Of a stretch of DNA of 64,000 nt, positions 17,392 through 29,258 are shown one piece after another. A program made the translations under genes and the position numbers. Where the stretch lies: the NCBI RefSeq assembly GCF_003074055.1, contig NZ_CP029043.1, forward strand, positions 868,001-932,000. Reading direction: 5' to 3'. Each line of letters opens with the position of its first letter. Position 1 is the first letter of the stretch. Below the pieces are notes generated by a model, which was not told the origin of the DNA, searched no databases, and saw only the letters and a list, made by a program, of their open reading frames with translations. The DNA comes from Streptomyces nigra. GTDB lineage: Bacteria; Actinomycetota; Actinomycetes; Streptomycetales; Streptomycetaceae.

Positions 17392-20300
17392 CGCGGCGGG
17401 CTCCCTCGGGGTCGTAGAGGACGGGGTGGGCGACGGTCACCGGGACCAGCCGGCCGCCGACGGGGGCGAACAGCCGCTCCCCGACACGGTCACGGCCGCC
17501 CTTGACCAGGGCGAGCGCGAAGGTGCGGCCGAGTGCGGCACTGCGGTAGCTGGAGGTGACATGGCCGAGCGTCGGGACCGGCGGGGTCGGCAGCACACCG
17601 TCCGCGATCAGATGGGTGCCTTCGGGGAGCAGGGTGTCGTGGTCGTCGGGCAGGATGCCCACCAGGTGCTTGCGGTCGGGGCGGGCGGTGTCGGCGCGGG
17701 TGTGGGACCGCTTGCCGACGAAGTCGCGTTTCTTGCGGGACACCACCCAGTGCATGCCGAGGTCCTGCGGGGTGACCGTGCCGTCGGTGTCCTGCCCGAT
17801 GATCGGGTAGCCCTTCTCGGCCCGCAGCACGTGCATGGTCTCGGTGCCGTACGGGGTGATGCCGTACGGGGCGCCGGCCGTGTGCACCGCCTCCCAGAGG
17901 GCGAGGGCGTGCCACGCCGACACGTTGATCTCGTAGGCGAGTTCGCCGGAGAAGCTGATCCGGCAGACCCGGGCCTCGATGCCGGCGACGGTCGCGTCGC
18001 GCCAGGCCATGAAGGGGAAGTCGGCGGCTTCGATCGGGAGTTGTGGTGCGAGGGCGGCCAGCACCGCGCGGGACCGCGGGCCGGCCAGGGCCACCGTGGC
18101 CCACTGCTCGGTCACCGAAGTGCAGTGCACCTTCAGCTTCGGCCACTCCGTCTGCAGCCACTCCTCCATCCAGTCCAGGACGGCAGCGGCGTTGCCGGTG
18201 GTCGTGGTGACGAGGAAGCGGTCCGGGGCGAGGCGGGTGACCGTGCCGTCGTCGAAGACCATGCCGTCCGGGCGGCACAGGACGCCGTAGCGGATCGTGC
18301 CGGGCCGCAGGGTGCTGATCAGGTTGGTGTAGAGCCGGTCGAGGAACACGCCGGCGTCCGGGCCCTGGACGTCGATCTTGCCGAGAGTGGAGGCGTCCAT
18401 GCAGGCCACTCCCTCGCGGGCGGCCCGGCACTCGCGCAGCACGGCGGCCGTCATGTCCTCGCCGTCGCGCGGGTAGTACCAGGGGCGTTTCCACTGGCCG
18501 ACGTTCTCGAAGAGGGCGCCGTGCGCGACGTGCCACTCGTGCAGGGCTGTGGTGCGCACCGGGTCGCGCAGGGCGCCCCGGTCCCGGCCGGCGAGCGCGG
18601 CGAACGACACCGGTGTGTAGGGCGGGCGGAACGTCGTCGTGCCGAGGTCGGCGATGTCGATGCCGAGCAGTCCGGCGACGACGCCGCTCGCCAGGACGCC
18701 CGAGGTCTTGCCCTGGTCGGCCGCGGTGCCGGCCGTGGTGTAGCGCTTGGTGTGTTCGACGGAGCGCAGTCCGGCGCCGGTGGCGCGGGCCAGGTCGGCG
18801 ACGGTGACGTCGCGTTGGAGGTCCACGAAGCGGGGGCCGGCGTCGTCGCCGTCGCCGGGGATGTCGTACAGGCGCATGGGGGGTGTTGGGCGGGGCTGCG
18901 GTGCGGGGTCCGGCAGACGTGGGGGCGTGGGTGCGGGTGGGTGGCCCTCGGTCTCGACGGCTCGGGCGCCGGCGTCCGAGCCCTGCTTCAGGGCGGTTTT
19001 CAGGTCGAGTACGCCGCTGGCGGCGCCCACGGCCTCGACCGCCTGGCGTGTCCGGTCGGGGACGAAGGCGCCCAGCACCGGGTCGTGGCGGAGGGTGCCG
19101 CCGGACTGGCTGAAGAGGTGCACTACCGGGTTCCAGCCGCCGGAGACCAGGAGTAGGTCGGCGGGCGATCGCCGTTGGCGGGAGGGGTGTTCGGAGGGGG
19201 CGACCGTCACGGTGGTGAGGCGGGCGGTGCCTGCCGTGCCGGTGACGGTGTGGCCGGGGAGTACCTCGATGCCGGCTGCCTCGGCGTGGGCGGCCCACTC
19301 CCCTGCGTCGGGTCTGGTGTCGACGACGGCGGCGACGTGCACGCCGGCCGCCGCTAGGTCGAGCGCCGCCGGGTACGCGGTGTCGTTGGTGGTGAACACG
19401 ACGGCCTCGCGGCCCGGCAGGACGCCGTACCGGTTGACGTACGTACGGGCCGAGGCGGCCAGCATCACGCCGGGGCGGTCGTTGTCGGGGAAGGCGAGGG
19501 GGCGTTCGTGGGCGCCGGTGGCGAGGACGACTCGGCGGGCGCGGATGCGCCATATCCGTTCGCGGGCGAGGTGGGCGGGGGCGGTGGCGCCCAGGTGGTT
19601 CGTGCGGCGCTCGAGGGCTAGGAGGTGGTTGTCGTCGTAGTAGCCGAAGACGGTGGTGCGGGCGAGGACGCGGGCCTCGGGGGCCTTCTGGAGGCGGGCG
19701 GTTACCTCTTCCACCCAGTCGAGGTGGTCGGCGCTCGTGAGGAGGGTGCCGCCGGGCTCGGGCTGGTCGTCGGCGAGGACGACTCGGGCGCCGGTGTCCG
19801 CTGCCGCGGCGGCTGCCGCGAGTCCGGCCGGGCCGGCGCCGATGATCAGGAGGTCGCAGTGGGTGTGTACGGCGTCGTAGCGGGCGGGGTCGGGGGTGGG
19901 GGCGAGGCGGCCGCGGCCGGGGGTGGGGAGGGTGGTTGCGGCCAGGCCGTCGTACAGCTCGAGGGTGGTTGCCGGTTGCATCGGCTCGGGGAAGGGTTCT
20001 TCCATCTGGACGAATGCGTTCGGCTCTTCCGCGCCGGCGGTGAAGATGCCTCGGGGGCGGCCCAGTTTGACGCTGGTGCCTGTTTGGATGACGCCTTCGG
20101 CGAGGAGGGCGGAGGCGAGGGTGTCGCCTTGGTAGCCGTGGTATTTGGTGCCGTTGAAGGTGAAGGTGAGGGGGGTTCGGCGGTTGATTCGGCCTTGGGT
20201 GGGGTGGCGGAACGGTTGGGTTGGATCGCCCCTGCCGCCCCTACCCGTTCCCGTCCCCCGGGGGCTGCCGCCCCCGGACCCCCGCTTCGGCCCTGGACGG

Positions 20301-20677
20301 GCCTCGTCCTCAGACGTCGGACGGGCTGAAAAGCCTGAATCGGTCTCGTCCTGGAGAGCAGGACGGTCTGACGGCACCGCCCGCCTCGGCTCCGCCCGTT
20401 CCGGTGGCTCCGGGCGTTCCTCACCCGCCCGATACACCAGCAGGATCTCGTTCGTCGACGTGTCACGAATCGCGTTGAACCAGCGGCGGCAGCCTGCCCC
20501 GTGCATCCAGCGTTCCGCGGACGGGCCCTTGGGGTTGGCACGGAAGAACAGGTAGCGGGCCCACTCCTCGTCGGACAGAGCGGCCGGGTCCTCGGGGTAG
20601 GGCACATGGGCCTGGCCGCCGTGGTGGAACTCGGCCTCGTCGCGGGGCCCGCACCACGGGCAGGGGATGAGCAGCAT
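17384..20677 (-). CDS. soxA: Sarcosine oxidase delta-alpha fusion (SoxD-SoxA in one frame)
   Basis: One uninterrupted frame of 1097 residues from ATG 20677. Residues 1-85 are a whole delta subunit, with the four zinc ligands at canonical positions: Cys6, Cys9, His59 and Cys63. Then comes a low-complexity linker of about 65 residues encoded largely by a repeat element (20228-20340). From QPFRHPTQGRINRRTPLTF onward the alpha subunit follows: N-terminal beta-grasp part, dinucleotide-binding DLLIIGAGPAGLAAAAA, and a C-terminal GcvT-like folate-binding domain. SoxA oxidises the methyl group carried from sarcosine and binds FAD and NAD. No ribosome site or good start codon is seen at the alpha boundary, so a fused product is likely, unlike the normal two genes. 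Confidence 0.82.
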   Translation of the reverse strand: MLLIPCPWCGPRDEAEFHHGGQAHVPYPEDPAALSDEEWARYLFFRANPKGPSAERWMHGAGCRRWFNAIRDTSTNEILLVYRAGEERPEPPERAEPRRAVPSDRPALQDETDSGFSARPTSEDEARPGPKRGSGGGSPRGTGTGRGGRGDPTQPFRHPTQGRINRRTPLTFTFNGTKYHGYQGDTLASALLAEGVIQTGTSVKLGRPRGIFTAGAEEPNAFVQMEEPFPEPMQPATTLELYDGLAATTLPTPGRGRLAPTPDPARYDAVHTHCDLLIIGAGPAGLAAAAAAADTGARVVLADDQPEPGGTLLTSADHLDWVEEVTARLQKAPEARVLARTTVFGYYDDNHLLALERRTNHLGATAPAHLARERIWRIRARRVVLATGAHERPLAFPDNDRPGVMLAASARTYVNRYGVLPGREAVVFTTNDTAYPAALDLAAAGVHVAAVVDTRPDAGEWAAHAEAAGIEVLPGHTVTGTAGTARLTTVTVAPSEHPSRQRRSPADLLLVSGGWNPVVHLFSQSGGTLRHDPVLGAFVPDRTRQAVEAVGAASGVLDLKTALKQGSDAGARAVETEGHPPAPTPPRLPDPAPQPRPTPPMRLYDIPGDGDDAGPRFVDLQRDVTVADLARATGAGLRSVEHTKRYTTAGTAADQGKTSGVLASGVVAGLLGIDIADLGTTTFRPPYTPVSFAALAGRDRGALRDPVRTTALHEWHVAHGALFENVGQWKRPWYYPRDGEDMTAAVLRECRAAREGVACMDASTLGKIDVQGPDAGVFLDRLYTNLISTLRPGTIRYGVLCRPDGMVFDDGTVTRLAPDRFLVTTTTGNAAAVLDWMEEWLQTEWPKLKVHCTSVTEQWATVALAGPRSRAVLAALAPQLPIEAADFPFMAWRDATVAGIEARVCRISFSGELAYEINVSAWHALALWEAVHTAGAPYGITPYGTETMHVLRAEKGYPIIGQDTDGTVTPQDLGMHWVVSRKKRDFVGKRSHTRADTARPDRKHLVGILPDDHDTLLPEGTHLIADGVLPTPPVPTLGHVTSSYRSAALGRTFALALVKGGRDRVGERLFAPVGGRLVPVTVAHPVLYDPEGARRDG
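20228..20340. repeat. Streptomyces-type interspersed repeat inside soxDA
   Basis: The segment has features common in Streptomyces intergenic repeats: a perfect inverted repeat built on CCGGGGGC and GCCCCCGG (20257-20277), a GGACGGGCCTCGTCCTC block, and GACGGGCTGAAAAGCCTGAA. Here it lies in coding sequence between the SoxD and SoxA domains and stays in frame. Confidence 0.7.
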
Positions 20678-20706
20678 GGGTCGGCTCCCGGGGCTGGCTG
20701 CCGGTT

Positions 20707-21978
20707 CTAGTGGGCCACCGCGGCCGCGCCGTGTTCGTCGACGAGCGCGCCGGTGGTGAAACGGTCGAGGGAGAACGGGGCGTTGAGGGCGTGCGGCCGG
20801 TCGTGGGCGATGGTGTGCGCGAAGACCCAGCCGACACCGGGGGTCGCCTTGAAACCGCCGGTCCCCCAGCCGCAGTTGAGGTAGAGGCCGTCCACGGGGG
20901 TGAGGCCGACGATGGGTGAGGCGTCGGGGCTGACGTCGACGATGCCGCCCCAGGTGCGCAGGACGTGGGCGCGGGCGAACACGGGGAAGAGTTCGAGGGC
21001 GGCCGCCATCTGCTCCTCGATGATGTGGAAGGCTCCACGCTGGGTGTAGGAGGGGTAGGCGTCGATGCCGGCGCCCATCACCAGCTCGCCCTTGTGGGCC
21101 TGGCTGACGTAGACATGGACGGCGTTGGACATGACGACCGTGGGGTGGACCGGCTCGAGGAGTTCGGAGACCAGGGCCTGCAACGGATGGCTCTGGAGCG
21201 GGAGTTCGATGCCGGCCATGGCCGCGAGGACGGAGGTGTGGCCCGCCGAGCACAGGGCGACCCGGCCGGCTGCCACGGGTCCCAGGTTCGTGCGGACTGC
21301 TACGACTCGGCCGCCGGTGATGTCGAGTCCGATGACCTCGCAGTTCTGGACGATGTCGACGCCCGCCGCGTCCGCCGACCGGGCGAGGCCCCAGGCCACA
21401 TGGTCGTGCTTGGCGATGCCGGCGCGCGGCTGGTAGGTGGCGCCCAGCACCGGGTGGCGTACGTCGGGCGAGGTGTCGACGATCGGGCAGACCTCCTTGA
21501 CGCCGTCGGGGTCGAGCCATTGCGCGTCGACGCCGTTGAGACGGTTGGCCTCGACGCGGCGCACTCCGTCGCGGACGTCCTGGAGGCTGTGCGCGAGGTT
21601 CAGTACACCTCGCCGGGAGAACAGCAGGGGGTAGTCGAGCTCCTGCTCCAGTCGCTCCCAGAGCCGTAGGGCGTGTTCGTAGATGCCGGCGCTCTCGTCC
21701 CACAAGTAGTTGGAGCGGATGATCGTGGTGTTGCGGGCCATGTTGCCGCCCGCGAGCCAGCCCTTCTCCAGTACGGCGACGTCGGTGATGCCGTGGTTGC
21801 GGGCCAGGTAGTGGGCGGTGGCCAGGCCGTGTCCCCCGCCGCCGACGATCACCACGTCGTACGACTTCTTGAGGTCGGGGGTGCGCCAGAGCCGGTCGGG
21901 ATGGCCGGGGAGGTCCGGGTGGCCGCGGAGGTCCGGGGGGCCCGGGACGTCGGCCTCCGAGGTGCCGAAGCCGTTCAT
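20707..21978 (-). CDS. soxB: Sarcosine oxidase beta subunit
   Basis: A 423-residue FAD-binding oxidoreductase from ATG 21978 (GGAGA before it). The dinucleotide fold reads [20 protein letters not shown], and [20 protein letters not shown] is typical of the beta subunit. [14 protein letters not shown] holds the region of the histidine that carries covalent FMN in characterised enzymes. Beta oxidises sarcosine at its non-covalent FAD. It lies 29 bp upstream of the delta-alpha fusion gene. The first 35 residues are family-atypical, with a short [10 protein letters not shown] duplication. All sox pieces are present. Confidence 0.92.
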   Translation of the reverse strand: MNGFGTSEADVPGPPDLRGHPDLPGHPDRLWRTPDLKKSYDVVIVGGGGHGLATAHYLARNHGITDVAVLEKGWLAGGNMARNTTIIRSNYLWDESAGIYEHALRLWERLEQELDYPLLFSRRGVLNLAHSLQDVRDGVRRVEANRLNGVDAQWLDPDGVKEVCPIVDTSPDVRHPVLGATYQPRAGIAKHDHVAWGLARSADAAGVDIVQNCEVIGLDITGGRVVAVRTNLGPVAAGRVALCSAGHTSVLAAMAGIELPLQSHPLQALVSELLEPVHPTVVMSNAVHVYVSQAHKGELVMGAGIDAYPSYTQRGAFHIIEEQMAAALELFPVFARAHVLRTWGGIVDVSPDASPIVGLTPVDGLYLNCGWGTGGFKATPGVGWVFAHTIAHDRPHALNAPFSLDRFTTGALVDEHGAAAVAH

Positions 21979-22018
21979 GGGGTCTCCGTCCGCCTGTGAA
22001 GGCCGCGGCACGGTGGGT

Positions 22019-24511
<2,493 letters not shown>

Positions 24512-24580
24512 TCAATGTGCCCGCCGTGCCAGGGGGTGTCAAGGGCGCGGGTGACGTGGTGGAAGGGCTCCGGGAAGCAC

Positions 24581-24630
24581 GGAAGCCCGGTGGCCGGGCG
24601 CAGGTCGCGCGCTGCGGCCACCGGGCTTCC
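24581..24630. terminator. Strong hairpin terminator after the ABC transporter operon
   Basis: Two 16-nt arms (24581-24596 and 24615-24630) are perfectly complementary around an 18-nt loop. It sits 9 bp after the stop of the substrate-binding protein gene on the minus strand. Confidence 0.8.
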
Positions 24631-24638
24631 CGGGGCGT

Positions 24639-25607
24639 CTACTTGAGCCAGGCCTCCACCTTGTCGCGGTTGGCCTCGACCCACTTCTTCGCCGCCGCCT
24701 CGGGGCTCATCCTGTCCACGGCGATGTACTTGGCGACGGTGTTCTGGTCGTCGTTGGTCCAGGTGAAGTTCTTCACCAGGTCGTAGGCGGGGCTGCCCGA
24801 CTTGGCGAACTTCGCGCTGACGATCTTGTCCAGTTCGTACTCGGGGTAGTCGCAGGCGACCTTCTCGGCGTCGGCGTCACAGCCGTCCGTGTAGGGCGGC
24901 AGCTTCACCTTGACGAGGGGCACCTCGGACATGAACCACTGCGGCTCGTAGAAGTAGCCGATGACCCATTCCTTGTCCTTCTCCGCCTTGCGGAAGGCCT
25001 GGATCAGCGCGGTCTCGCTGCCCGCGTACACGACCTTGAAGTCCAGCTTGAGGTTCTTCACCAGGGCCTCGTCGTTGGTGACGAACGACGGGTCGCCGTC
25101 GAGGAGTTGGCCCTTGCCGCCCGACTCGGAGGTGCGGAACTCGTCGGCGTACTTGTTCAGGTTCTTCCAGTCGGTGATGTCGGGGTGCTCCTTCGCCAGC
25201 CACGGCGGTACGTACCAGCCGATGAGCCCCTTGTTGCCGGTGGGCCCGGCGTCGACGGCGGTCTTCTGGTCGGTGATGTACTTCTTCTTGAGGTCGTCGT
25301 GGCCCCAGTTCTCGATGACGGCGTCGACCTCGCCCGTCCCGAAGCCCTGCCAGGCGATCTCCTCCTTGAGGTCCTTCTGCCGGACCGTGCAGCCGAGGTC
25401 GTGCTCGGCGACGTACGCGACGACGGCCGCGTCGGCCTCGTAGCCGACCCACGGGTTGACCGCGAGGTTGAAGGTGCCGCAGGAGCCGGAGCCGGACGAG
25501 CCGCCGGAGCCCGCGGAGTCGTCGCCGACCTTCGCGCCGCCGCACGCGGTGAGGGTGAGGGCGAGGACGGCCGTACCGGCCGCGCCGGCCCGCCAATGTC
25601 GTGCCAT
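24639..25607 (-). CDS. Quaternary-amine (glycine betaine) ABC transporter substrate-binding lipoprotein
   Basis: A 322-residue lipoprotein from ATG 25607 (AAGGAG before it) with lipobox LTLTAC-G. The mature part is an OpuAC/ProX-type binding protein: NLAVNPWVGYEADAAVVAYV at the start, aromatic residues in GYFYEPQWFM and VNPWVGY that could build the cation-pi cage for a trimethylammonium head, and TWTNDDQNTVAKYI near the end. It delivers substrate to the permease gene 13 bp upstream. Glycine betaine, carnitine and choline are all possible; the surrounding betaine-catabolic genes favour betaine used as a nutrient rather than as an osmolyte. Confidence 0.88.
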   Translation of the reverse strand: MARHWRAGAAGTAVLALTLTACGGAKVGDDSAGSGGSSGSGSCGTFNLAVNPWVGYEADAAVVAYVAEHDLGCTVRQKDLKEEIAWQGFGTGEVDAVIENWGHDDLKKKYITDQKTAVDAGPTGNKGLIGWYVPPWLAKEHPDITDWKNLNKYADEFRTSESGGKGQLLDGDPSFVTNDEALVKNLKLDFKVVYAGSETALIQAFRKAEKDKEWVIGYFYEPQWFMSEVPLVKVKLPPYTDGCDADAEKVACDYPEYELDKIVSAKFAKSGSPAYDLVKNFTWTNDDQNTVAKYIAVDRMSPEAAAKKWVEANRDKVEAWLK

Positions 25608-25620
25608 GGTGGGGTGCTCC

Positions 25621-27621
25621 TTATGCGCTGGTGCGGCGAGCCGCCGCCTGGGTGATCCGGTCGAACATGACGCCGAGCAGGACGATGGCGAGCCCCGCGG
25701 CGAGTCCCTTCCCGTACAGCTGTCCCTGCGAGAACCCGGCGACCACGTCGTAGCCGAGGGCTCCCGCGCCCACCAGACCGCCCACCACGACCATCGACAG
25801 CACATAGATCAGGCCCTGGTTGGTCGCGAGCGTCAGGGCGCTCCGTGCCATGGGCAGCTGCACCTTGGTGACGATCTGCCAGGTGGTGCACCCGGCGGAG
25901 GTGGCCGCCTCCACGGTGGCCGCCGGCACGTTCCGCACCCCGTCCGCGACGATCTTCACGACGACGGGTGCCGCGTAGACGACGGCGGCGACGATCGCCG
26001 TGAAGCGGGTCGCGCCGAACAGGGCGAGGAACGGCACGAGATAGACGAACGGCGGCAAGACCTGGGCCGCGTCGAGGGTGGGCCGCAGCAACCGGTCGAC
26101 GAGGGCGCTGCGGCCCATCCACACGCCGAGGCCGATGCCGAGGACCATCACGAGGACCGTGGCGACGACGGTCGACGCCAGGGTCGTCATGCTGTCCGAC
26201 CACAGTCCGGTGCCGACGAGCAGACCCACGCAGACGGCCGTGGTGAGGCCGGCGCTCCATCCGCCGAGGACGGCGCCGAGGGCGATGAGGGCCGCGCCGA
26301 CCAGCCACCACGGGGAGTCGGTGAGCAGCGTCTGGAACGGGTTGAGCAGGCCGGTGGTGAGCGCGTCGCGGAAGGCGTTGGTGAGTCCGGAGAGGTGGTC
26401 CTGCGCCCAGGTGGTCACGGTGTCCGCGCCCCGCGAGATGGCGCTGCCGACACCGCCCTCGCCGGGGAACTCGGCCGCCCAGACATAGGTGTGGGACAGA
26501 TACACGAGGACGGCCGTGACGGCCGCGCCCGCGCCGAGCAGGGGGCGCCGCCAGGCGGCCGTACGGCCGTGCGCGTGGCGGGCGGCCTCCTGGCGGGCGC
26601 CCGCGGCGGTGGTGACGCGGTCCAGCACGATGGCCATGACGACGATGGCGAGGCCCGCGTTGAACGCCGTGCCGACGTCGAGCGACTGGAGGGCCTGGAC
26701 GACGGTCTTGCCGAGGCCGGGGGCGTCGATCAGGGCGGCGACGGTCACCATGGCGAGGGCGGCCATGATGGTCTGGTTGACGCCCATGACGACGGTCCGC
26801 GCGGACATCGGCAGGAGCACCTTCGTCAGGGTCTGCCGCCGGGTGGCGCCCAGCGAGTCGGCCGCCTCGACGGTGGTGGTCGGCACGGAGCGGATGGCGT
26901 GCGCGGTGAGGCGGATGGCGGGCGGCGCCGCGTAGATGAGGGTCGCGATGGTCGCGGAGGCCGGGCCGATGAGGAAGAACAGGGTGAGCGGGGCGAGGTA
27001 GACGAAGGTCGGCATCGTCTGCATGAAGTCGAGGAACGGCGTCACGATCCGGTGGACCCGGTCGGACAGGCCCGCCCACACCCCGAGCGGGATCGCGAGG
27101 AGCAGGGCCACGAGTACGGCGGAGAGTGTCAGCGCCAGGGTGTCCATGCTCTCCTGCCACAGCCCCTGGAGGCCGAGGAAGGTGAAACCGGCCACGGCGA
27201 GCAGCGCGACCTTCCAGTGGCCGACGGCCCAGGAGACGTATCCGGCGAGGCCGACGACCCCCAGCCAGCCGATCTGCGGCACGGGACGGCCGGCCCCCGA
27301 CTGGGAGATCAGCTCCTGGACGAAGGTGACCAGGGTGTCGACGACGAGCCGGATCTCGTTGAAGAAGTACAGGAACAGCGGGTCGGAGTTGCGGTCCGCG
27401 CCGATCGAGTCGTTGACGTCGTTGAACCAGCGGTGCAGATCGGTGAGGTCGGCGGCCGCCAGGGACAGGGTGTGCCGGCCGCGCAGGACGGCGAAGAGCA
27501 GCAGCCAGAGCACGAGGATCGCGGCCATGACGAGGGGACGGCCGGGCCTGCGCGCGGTCCGGGGCGGGGGGCCGGGTGCGTCGGTGCCGGTCTCCTCGGG
27601 TCTCTCCACGGCGACGGTCAT
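25621..27621 (-). CDS. Quaternary-amine ABC transporter permease with two tandem permease domains
   Basis: A 666-residue permease, about twice the usual ProW/OpuAB length. Each half has its own set of membrane segments and a BPD_transp_1 loop: [20 protein letters not shown] in the first and [20 protein letters not shown] in the second. The two halves of the membrane channel are thus joined in one chain. The ATG overlaps the ATPase stop (ATGA at 27618-27621) and the binding-protein gene follows after 13 bp, giving a tight three-gene operon. The N-terminal 30 residues are proline-rich and cytosolic. Confidence 0.88.
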   Translation of the reverse strand: MTVAVERPEETGTDAPGPPPRTARRPGRPLVMAAILVLWLLLFAVLRGRHTLSLAAADLTDLHRWFNDVNDSIGADRNSDPLFLYFFNEIRLVVDTLVTFVQELISQSGAGRPVPQIGWLGVVGLAGYVSWAVGHWKVALLAVAGFTFLGLQGLWQESMDTLALTLSAVLVALLLAIPLGVWAGLSDRVHRIVTPFLDFMQTMPTFVYLAPLTLFFLIGPASATIATLIYAAPPAIRLTAHAIRSVPTTTVEAADSLGATRRQTLTKVLLPMSARTVVMGVNQTIMAALAMVTVAALIDAPGLGKTVVQALQSLDVGTAFNAGLAIVVMAIVLDRVTTAAGARQEAARHAHGRTAAWRRPLLGAGAAVTAVLVYLSHTYVWAAEFPGEGGVGSAISRGADTVTTWAQDHLSGLTNAFRDALTTGLLNPFQTLLTDSPWWLVGAALIALGAVLGGWSAGLTTAVCVGLLVGTGLWSDSMTTLASTVVATVLVMVLGIGLGVWMGRSALVDRLLRPTLDAAQVLPPFVYLVPFLALFGATRFTAIVAAVVYAAPVVVKIVADGVRNVPAATVEAATSAGCTTWQIVTKVQLPMARSALTLATNQGLIYVLSMVVVGGLVGAGALGYDVVAGFSQGQLYGKGLAAGLAIVLLGVMFDRITQAAARRTSA

Positions 27622-28709
27622 CGGGTGCCGCCGTCCCCTCCGGCGACGACGGCGAGGATCTCCTCGTCGCCGACGATGCCGAGGAGTTCGCCGTCCCGGA
27701 CGACCTTGACGGGCCGGTCGGCGGCCAGCACCGCCCGGGTGGCCTCGCGCACCACGACGTCCGGGCCCAGCTCCGGGCCGTCGAGCGCGTCACCGTCCTG
27801 GGGCGGGCGCATGATCCAGCGCAGGGTCAGGACGTCACCGCGTGGCACGTCCTCGACGAACTCACGGACGTAGTCGTCGGCGGGGGCGCCGACGAGGGCG
27901 TCGCCGGTGCCGCACTGGACCGTCCGGCCGTCCCGCATGATCAGGATGCGGTCGCCGAGCTTGAGCGCCTCGGACAGGTCGTGGGTGATGAACACCATCG
28001 TCTTGCCGACCTCGCGGTGCAGCCGGACGACCTCGCTCTGCATGTCGCGGCGGATCAGCGGGTCGAGCGCGGAGAAGGGCTCGTCGAAGAAGAGGACGTC
28101 GGGGTCGCCCGCCAACGCCCGTGCCAGGCCGACGCGTTGCTGCATACCGCCGGAGAGCTGGTCGGGGTAGGCGTTCTCGTAGCCTGCGAGCCCGACGAGT
28201 TCGACGACCTCCTGCGCGCGGCGAAGGCGGTCGCCGCGGCTCATGCCGCGGATCTCCAGTCCGAACGCCACGTTGTCGACGACCCGTCGGTGCGGCAGCA
28301 GCCCGAAGTGCTGGAAGACCATGGAGAACTTGCGGCGCCGCAGCTCCCGCAGCCGGGCGGTGTCGGCGCCGCTGATGTCCTCGCCCTCGAAGACGACCTC
28401 TCCCGCGGTGGGTTCGATCAGCCGGGTGAGACAGCGCACCAGGGTGGACTTGCCGGAGCCGGACAGGCCCATGACGACGAAGACCTCGCCGGGTGCGACG
28501 TCGAAGTGGACGTCGCGCACGGCGGCGGTGCAGCCGGTGCGGTCCATGAGTTCACGGCGGGTCAGTCCGCGCAGCTCCTCGGAGTGCGGCACCCGGTCGG
28601 CCTTCGGCCCGAACACCTTCCACAGCCCGCGTACGGAGACGACCGGGGTGGAGTCCGGGTCCTCGGACGGGCCGCGCCGCTGCGGCGGCACCTCGGTGTG
28701 AGTGGTCAC
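27618..28709 (-). CDS. proV: Quaternary-amine ABC transporter ATP-binding protein with CBS-like tail
   Basis: A 363-residue ATPase from GTG 28709, behind GAGG. The Walker A motif is GLSGSGKST, the signature LSGGMQQRV, and Walker [13 protein letters not shown]. An N-terminal extension ([19 protein letters not shown]) and a C-terminal CBS-like region ([19 protein letters not shown]) are typical of the ProV/OpuAA group, where CBS domains sense ionic strength. It powers uptake through the permease encoded next. The operon promoter lies in the 549-bp spacer upstream, behind a candidate IclR operator and a betaine aldehyde dehydrogenase remnant. Confidence 0.9.
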   Translation of the reverse strand: MTTHTEVPPQRRGPSEDPDSTPVVSVRGLWKVFGPKADRVPHSEELRGLTRRELMDRTGCTAAVRDVHFDVAPGEVFVVMGLSGSGKSTLVRCLTRLIEPTAGEVVFEGEDISGADTARLRELRRRKFSMVFQHFGLLPHRRVVDNVAFGLEIRGMSRGDRLRRAQEVVELVGLAGYENAYPDQLSGGMQQRVGLARALAGDPDVLFFDEPFSALDPLIRRDMQSEVVRLHREVGKTMVFITHDLSEALKLGDRILIMRDGRTVQCGTGDALVGAPADDYVREFVEDVPRGDVLTLRWIMRPPQDGDALDGPELGPDVVVREATRAVLAADRPVKVVRDGELLGIVGDEEILAVVAGGDGGTR

Positions 28710-28955
28710 GGTCGACCTCGTTTCGGCGTTCAGCCGCGGATCCGGTGCTGCGGCCGGTGATGGATGTGCTGCCGGGCGGATGGGGGCATGCGGAAGGCGT
28801 CCGGACGGGCCGGCCTCGGTGCGTGGTCCGCGTCCGACGGGCCGGTGTCGCCGCGTCGGGGGCGTGGGGCGCGGGACCGGTTGGGCCGGTGGGGCCGGTT
28901 CAGCCGCCCGGACGGTCCGGGCGCCTCGGCACGCGCGCCGCCGTCGCCGCGTGAG

Positions 28956-29062
28956 GCAGAGGCTCGCGTCGCCGTGGGGGTGCACCCGGCGGGGCGTCGG
29001 ACCGCCCGGTGGTTTCCGGCCACCGGGCCCCGCCACGCGCCGTCCACGAACAGGTCTGCCAC
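28956..29062 (-). pseudogene. Betaine aldehyde dehydrogenase 5' remnant
   Basis: From GTG 29062, behind AAAGG, the first codons read [15 protein letters not shown], the standard opening of betaine/aminoaldehyde dehydrogenases. About 20 further residues (HRAVRRPAG, then TPTAT) keep a weak match. After roughly 35 codons the similarity ends and no catalytic part follows. The operator 25 bp upstream suggests this was the first gene of the operon now starting with the ABC ATPase. It is short, so the family call rests on one well-matched stretch. Confidence 0.5.
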
Positions 29063-29086
29063 GCGCCGAGCCTTTCGACAGAAGTC

Positions 29087-29103
29087 GTTGCGCAATGTGC
29101 ACC
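29087..29103. promoter_or_regulatory. Candidate IclR operator before the transporter operon
   Basis: GTTGCG-CAATG-TGCACC: first arm perfect, second arm four of six, spacer 5 bp. It is the weakest of the four sites and lies 25 bp before the remnant start codon at 29062. Confidence 0.5.
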
Positions 29104-29258
29104 CGATTGCTTGTGGTGGAACACCTTTGCGAATCGGCCGACCGGCGTCAAGGGGGCGACGGATGACGATCGCGTATGCCATGCCTTCCCCACGGCACCG
29201 CGCGCCGAACGCGGCGACTCCCGGACGCCGGTGCCACGGCTCCCAACTTCCCAGTGGA

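Larger units (their letters stand above)
28710..29258 (-). other. Promoter and remnant region upstream of the ABC transporter operon
   Basis: 549 bp with no intact gene. On the minus strand a TTGACG element (about 29147-29152) could be a -35 box. It is followed by the operator at 29087-29103 and a GTG-started remnant of an aldehyde dehydrogenase (29062 downward). The 240 bp nearest the ATPase gene show nothing recognisable. Confidence 0.5.

Noticed and set aside
20678-21703. Upstream extension of the soxDA frame across soxB
   Set aside because: The product is arginine/proline-rich and antiparallel in character, and the SoxD start at ATG 20677 fits the canonical zinc-ligand numbering.
25456-27873. 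Very long plus-strand frame over the transporter genes
   Set aside because: Low-complexity Gly/Arg/Glu product; permease and ATPase on the other strand are unambiguous.
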